Source of the DNA: Prado023 sp963700395
Lineage (GTDB): Bacteria > Actinomycetota > Actinomycetes > S36-B12 > CAIYMF01
Length of the DNA: 64,000 nucleotides
Assembly: GCA_963700395.1 (NCBI GenBank)
Contig: CAVOXI010000001.1
Location: 372,001-436,000, forward strand
Reading direction: 5' to 3'
The position numbers and the translations under genes are program-made. Positions 60,437 to 64,000 of this stretch are shown piece by piece. Numbering within the stretch: the stretch's first letter is position 1; each line of letters starts with the position of its first letter. The notes under the pieces are model-generated. The model was not told where the DNA came from and made no database searches. It worked only from the letters and a program-made list of their open reading frames with translations.

Positions 60437-61960
60437 CTACGCCATCAATCTCCGGACGGGTGCCAGCTTCCCGGCCTCCGGGAAGACCTCAAGGACCGCG
60501 AGCTCACGTCTCGTCGTCCGCACCAGGAGAAGTGATACGGCGCACACCAAGGGGATCATGACAACGAGGCCCGCATCTGAGACGGCTACGAAGATCGCTA
60601 TGAGTGCCCCGTATCCAACGATGCTGGCAAACACCCTCGCATTGACGCGCTCAACGGGCCAGATCCCCAGGTCATGGCGCATGATTCCCAGTTTCGCCGC
60701 GGTGAGGACCGTTGTGGCACCGAGGGTGCCCATAGCCGCTCCAACCGGCCCGTAGGCCCGTACGAGGGAGATGTTCAGGGTGATGTTCAGAACCACCACG
60801 AGGATATTCGCGTAGGCCAGGTTCCGTAGGCTGCCGTGTGCCTTCAGCGTCAGGGTGGTCAATCCGAAGACCGCAAGGAGGTACTGACTCAGCGACAGCA
60901 TGGCCAGAATCGGAGCGGCTGAGGCATATGTGTTCCCGAAGAAGGCATCTACGACTGGGACAGCGCAACAGATTGTGATCGCTGCGACGGGGAAGGTGAA
61001 GACCGCGATCCATACTGAGGCGCGCGCGTACAAGTCCCGAGCATCCTGGGTAGCTCCGTTGACGAACAGACGGGAGGCTACAGGGATGAAGAGGGGGACC
61101 AGCGCGAAGAAGACAACAAGATTGCCGTTGGCAAGGGGCTGTACGGCCTGAAGCAGCGCGACGTCCTTTGGCCCTGAGATCTTCCCGACGATGATCACGT
61201 CCGAGGCGAAGAGGGTGATCACCAGCAGGTCGGCCGCAACCCCGCCCGCCGTGAAGCGCATCAGTTCGCGGATGGGGAAGACGTACTTCGTGCCGCGGAC
61301 GAAGACGCCCCGCCGTCGAAGCATCATGGTCAGTGGGGGGAGGTAGATGAGCAACCCAACGATCGATGCGACGACGTATCCGGCTCCCAACATGAAGACG
61401 GACCCGTTGGCCGCAAGCACAACGACGACCACTCCGATGCGCAATCCGGGACTGATGACATAACGCCGCCAGAAGATCGCTTTGGGGCGTGCAAATACTG
61501 CGAAGAGTGTGCTGGCCAGAGTGTCGAGCGCCTGGAGGGGTCCGAGGAGGATCATCATCGCCAGCAGTTCGACAGTCATCCTGTCGTGGACGACGTTCCT
61601 CTGAATCGAGTCGCGACCGATGATGGCGGCGACCACGACCACGGCGCCGAGTGCGACGACCACAGCAACGAAGAACAGGATCGCACCGGAAAGCCGATCG
61701 TGATTGTCCGTCTCGTCATAGATGGCCGCGTAGCGAGACATCGTCTGCTCCATGCCCAGGGACACAAGGACTGTCACGATGTTGGCGATGGCCAGGCAGT
61801 AGGCGAACGCACCGTACTCAGCTTGGGGCAGGCTGCGTACGAGCAGGACTTGCACCACGAGGTTGGCCCCGATGGCCAGGAACCTGCCGAAGAGAAGCAT
61901 GGACGAACCGCGAATGGTTGACGACAGGGGGGCTGACGGCGCGGACGGCTTGTCGGTCAA
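60437..61960 (-). CDS. Polysaccharide flippase (Wzx-like, MOP superfamily)
   Basis: Moves lipid-linked repeat units across the membrane. About 507 residues, 12-14 membrane helices, with the MOP/oligosaccharide flippase pattern: SSMLLFGRFLAIGANLVVQV, RSLPQAEYGAFAYCLAIANI, LVSLGMEQTMSRYAAIYDE at the start and IMRHDLGIWPVERVNARVFA near the end. The start is the TTG at 61960: GGAGGG lies 6 nt upstream, and TTGA overlaps the stop of the ligase/polymerase gene. Acts with the Wzy-like and Wzz-like neighbours in a Wzx/Wzy pathway. Confidence 0.9.
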   Translation of the reverse strand: MTDKPSAPSAPLSSTIRGSSMLLFGRFLAIGANLVVQVLLVRSLPQAEYGAFAYCLAIANIVTVLVSLGMEQTMSRYAAIYDETDNHDRLSGAILFFVAVVVALGAVVVVAAIIGRDSIQRNVVHDRMTVELLAMMILLGPLQALDTLASTLFAVFARPKAIFWRRYVISPGLRIGVVVVVLAANGSVFMLGAGYVVASIVGLLIYLPPLTMMLRRRGVFVRGTKYVFPIRELMRFTAGGVAADLLVITLFASDVIIVGKISGPKDVALLQAVQPLANGNLVVFFALVPLFIPVASRLFVNGATQDARDLYARASVWIAVFTFPVAAITICCAVPVVDAFFGNTYASAAPILAMLSLSQYLLAVFGLTTLTLKAHGSLRNLAYANILVVVLNITLNISLVRAYGPVGAAMGTLGATTVLTAAKLGIMRHDLGIWPVERVNARVFASIVGYGALIAIFVAVSDAGLVVMIPLVCAVSLLLVRTTRRELAVLEVFPEAGKLAPVRRLMA

Positions 61961-63300
61961 CTCACCCCCTCCATGGCTGCGGGAGCAACCACGAGGTTGC
62001 TGCTGGCCTGACTGTCGGACCTTCTCGATAGGAAGACGATGGCTGCGCTCAGGGCCACGTAGAGCCAGAGGTATCGGGCGTACCCCAAGGCGAGGAAGAG
62101 GCTGCACGCCATGTAGAGCGCCAAGGACGTGATCCCGGCAACGGCTGCGACCTTCAACTGAGGCGCTTGCCTGGCGTGCAGGAGGCCCGTCAGAACGACT
62201 GCGATGAGCACAAGGAACACCAGCAGCCCCACGGTCCCGAGATCGGCGGCGAGGCCAGCGACCAAGTTGTGCGCCACGCGCTGGGGTGATGTGTCGTGGA
62301 TTCCGCCGGCAAGCACTCCCGCGTAATCATGGTAGAAGTAGGGGAACTGTCCTGGACCCAAACCGACAAGGGGGCGGTCCGCGTACGCCCGAACTGCTGC
62401 GATCACCTCGGAGAAGCGTCCGAGAGCCGATGCATCGTCCTCCAGGTTCCCGAGAGACAAGGTTGCGAGTCTGGCAGCGAGGGCGGGTATCACTGCCAGA
62501 GCGATGGAACCAGCCAGCAGCAAGTACCAGAAGGTCCGCCGAGGCAGCACGCCGAGAATCGCCAGCGCGATCAGCACCAGCGCGGTCGCTGCCAGCGAAC
62601 CTCGCGAGTAGGCCAGGAGTACGGCATAGAGAACGAGGAGGCCACAGCCACCCCAGAACAGGCGTGCCAAGACTGACCTCGCCGTGATGGAGAGATATCC
62701 GGCCCAGGGGACCAGGGAGATCATGATCATGGCGAAGTAGTTGGTCTCGCCGATCATCCCTCCAGCTCTGAACGTACCTTCAACCGAGAGGTCCTCCAGA
62801 GGCGAACTCTCCGCCGAAGTGATGTCGTACGGAGGCTCCATCTGGCCGAAGCCGAAGTACTGGTTGTAGAAGTTGCCTCGGACATTCTGGTAGGCGACCA
62901 CAAATGCGACGAAGGCTCCGGCCAGGACGATCGCCGCTGTGCACAGGCGTAGAGCTGCCAGGCTCCTCACGCTGTTGGTCACGGCGATGAAGAAGAGGAG
63001 ACCCTCCAGGATCCACTCGGCCATGGTCGCCATGCTCTGGTTCGGGTTGTCGGAGAAGACAGTCGACATCAGGCCTGCTCCGACGAATGCCAGCACCAGA
63101 GTTGTGGGCCAGCTCCAGATGAGGGGTTCACGCCGGACGACCAGCCAGTAGGTTGCGGGCACCACGAGCAGCAAGTAAGGGATCAGAGCCGCCTCGCCGG
63201 GCCCAGCACGTTGGGCCAGCAGGACACCCACGTTCGCGAACAGCAGGCCCAGTGCGGTCGCGGTGACCCAGTCCGGCCACCTCGCGGCGCCATGAATCAC
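61957..63300 (-). CDS. O-antigen ligase/polymerase family protein (Wzy/WaaL-like)
   Basis: 447 residues, about 12 membrane helices with a long outside loop (about 245-330). The Wzy_C region includes LLVLYAVLLAYSRGSLAATA (the Arg-Gly of the family) and RPLVGLGPGQFPYFYHDYAG after it, then VAHNLVAGLAADLGTVGLL with the His. It links repeat units into a chain or to an acceptor. GTG start with GGAGG 10 nt upstream; its stop overlaps the flippase TTG. Next to flippase and Wzz-like genes, so polymerase (Wzy) is the more likely role. Confidence 0.88.
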   Translation of the reverse strand: MIHGAARWPDWVTATALGLLFANVGVLLAQRAGPGEAALIPYLLLVVPATYWLVVRREPLIWSWPTTLVLAFVGAGLMSTVFSDNPNQSMATMAEWILEGLLFFIAVTNSVRSLAALRLCTAAIVLAGAFVAFVVAYQNVRGNFYNQYFGFGQMEPPYDITSAESSPLEDLSVEGTFRAGGMIGETNYFAMIMISLVPWAGYLSITARSVLARLFWGGCGLLVLYAVLLAYSRGSLAATALVLIALAILGVLPRRTFWYLLLAGSIALAVIPALAARLATLSLGNLEDDASALGRFSEVIAAVRAYADRPLVGLGPGQFPYFYHDYAGVLAGGIHDTSPQRVAHNLVAGLAADLGTVGLLVFLVLIAVVLTGLLHARQAPQLKVAAVAGITSLALYMACSLFLALGYARYLWLYVALSAAIVFLSRRSDSQASSNLVVAPAAMEGVS

Positions 63301-63335
63301 TCTCTTCGAACCTCCATTAGCGGGTGTCGGGACCG

Positions 63336-64000
63336 TCAGATCGGGACGCTATCGTCGGACACGTCGGCCTGGGTCCGTTGCACGTGAGCCTTGCTGCCCG
63401 CCATGAAGACGACCAGACCCGCGAACATAAGGGCGCCCCCCAGGAGGGCGGCTAGGCCGACCAGGAGCGGTTCACGCTGATCGACGGAGTCCTGGGGCAG
63501 GGAGGCCGGCACTATCTCGGTCACCGCGCCGCTTGCGCGTCTGGTCCTGGCCTGCTGAAGGACGTCGGACGTTGCATTCTGCACAACCTCGACATCTGGT
63601 ACCTGTTCCTGGAGATTGGCGACTTCCTCCACCATCAGCTCAACCACATGCTTAGAGACCGCTGGGTCCTCGCCCACCCCCAGGATCGTCAACACACGGG
63701 ACTTGTCGTTGAAGGCAACGTTGACCAACGAGTGCAACTGCGACTCTGACAAGCCGTTGACGCCGGCCTCGGACGCTACACGGTCGAGGACTTCAGTCGT
63801 CTTCAAGGCGTCCTGATAGGTCAGGCCCAAGGAAGCAGACGCTCGCAGGGAGTCCGTAGTGCCGGTCAGGGGCCCGATGAGCAGCCGCGCCTCGGACTCG
63901 TACTTCGGTGGCTTGGCGTTCAGGGTGAGTGTCGTCAGCGCTCCAGCGACCAGCATCGCTACCAGAACCGCCCACCAGAAGCGACGGAAGGTCGTCCACA
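63336..64000 (-). CDS. Wzz/chain-length determinant-like protein, partial
   Basis: The start lies beyond the right edge; about 220 residues are visible. It has an N-terminal membrane helix (RFWWAVLVAMLVAGALTTLT), a periplasm-facing part with YESEARLLIGPLTGTTDSLR and helical regions, and a second helix near the end (PLLVGLAALLGGALMFAGLVVF) followed by a short tail. This two-helix layout is that of Wzz/CapA proteins, which set polysaccharide chain length. No kinase domain is fused at the C-terminus. It ends 35 nt before the Wzy-like gene. Confidence 0.85.
   Translation of the reverse strand, partial: WTTFRRFWWAVLVAMLVAGALTTLTLNAKPPKYESEARLLIGPLTGTTDSLRASASLGLTYQDALKTTEVLDRVASEAGVNGLSESQLHSLVNVAFNDKSRVLTILGVGEDPAVSKHVVELMVEEVANLQEQVPDVEVVQNATSDVLQQARTRRASGAVTEIVPASLPQDSVDQREPLLVGLAALLGGALMFAGLVVFMAGSKAHVQRTQADVSDDSVPI

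Overview
The window is about 64 kb of GC-rich DNA, lower in GC only in the last 15 kb, with the gene content of a high-GC actinobacterium (Actinomycetota). Support for this comes from the DUF222/13E12-type HNH nuclease with a mycobacterial-type LexA box, DUF3099, a DUF4916-like Nudix protein, the thrS - HIT-phosphorylase pair as in Mycobacterium, a SerB2-type phosphoserine phosphatase, and many gene starts that look leaderless (a TANNNT-like -10 hexamer 6-8 nt before GTG/ATG). I cannot name the genus. No IS element, prophage, integrase or CRISPR array is visible.

Layout. 0-11 kb is housekeeping: uppP (partial), an aldo/keto reductase, an SOS-controlled HNH nuclease, an M20 peptidase, a Nudix protein, tRNA-Leu(GAG), a GNAT acetyltransferase, an EamA transporter, a two-gene RibD-like/DHPS-like operon, and small unknown genes. 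11-20 kb holds ackA-pta, a large membrane protein with a PI-PLC-like domain, and the run ABC ATPase - NfeD - SPFH - SpoU methyltransferase. 20-31 kb holds serB, sixA, cyanophycinase (cphB), cyanophycin synthetase (cphA), a second CphA-like ligase without ATP-grasp, tldD-tldE and dodecin. 31-41 kb holds a cation/proton antiporter, pyruvate:ferredoxin oxidoreductase with a dihydroorotate-dehydrogenase-like partner, a HIT phosphorylase and thrS. 41-49 kb holds a secreted GH3 glycosidase, a lipoprotein peptidase, a regulator, a VOC protein, an alanine-type aminotransferase and a PrmC-like methyltransferase. 49-64 kb is an extracellular-polysaccharide locus, all on the minus strand: sugar epimerase, GT2, priming sugar transferase, degenerate GGDEF protein, a giant secreted DMFA2/LamG/FN3 protein, a secreted Pro/Ser/Thr-repeat protein, flippase, O-antigen ligase/polymerase and a Wzz-like chain-length protein.

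How the genes work together. PFOR, Pta and AckA make a route pyruvate -> acetyl-CoA -> acetyl phosphate -> acetate with ATP yield, which suggests fermentative or low-oxygen growth. CphA and CphB make and degrade cyanophycin, a nitrogen reserve. The 49-64 kb block builds and exports a surface polysaccharide together with large surface proteins.

Important caveat. At least 21 places in 15 genes, including thrS, serB, cphA and the PFOR gene, need one base REMOVED to restore a full-length conserved protein; none needs a base added. This one-sided pattern is best read as insertion error in the assembly, not gene decay. Coordinates below span the restored genes and the frameshift position is given for each.
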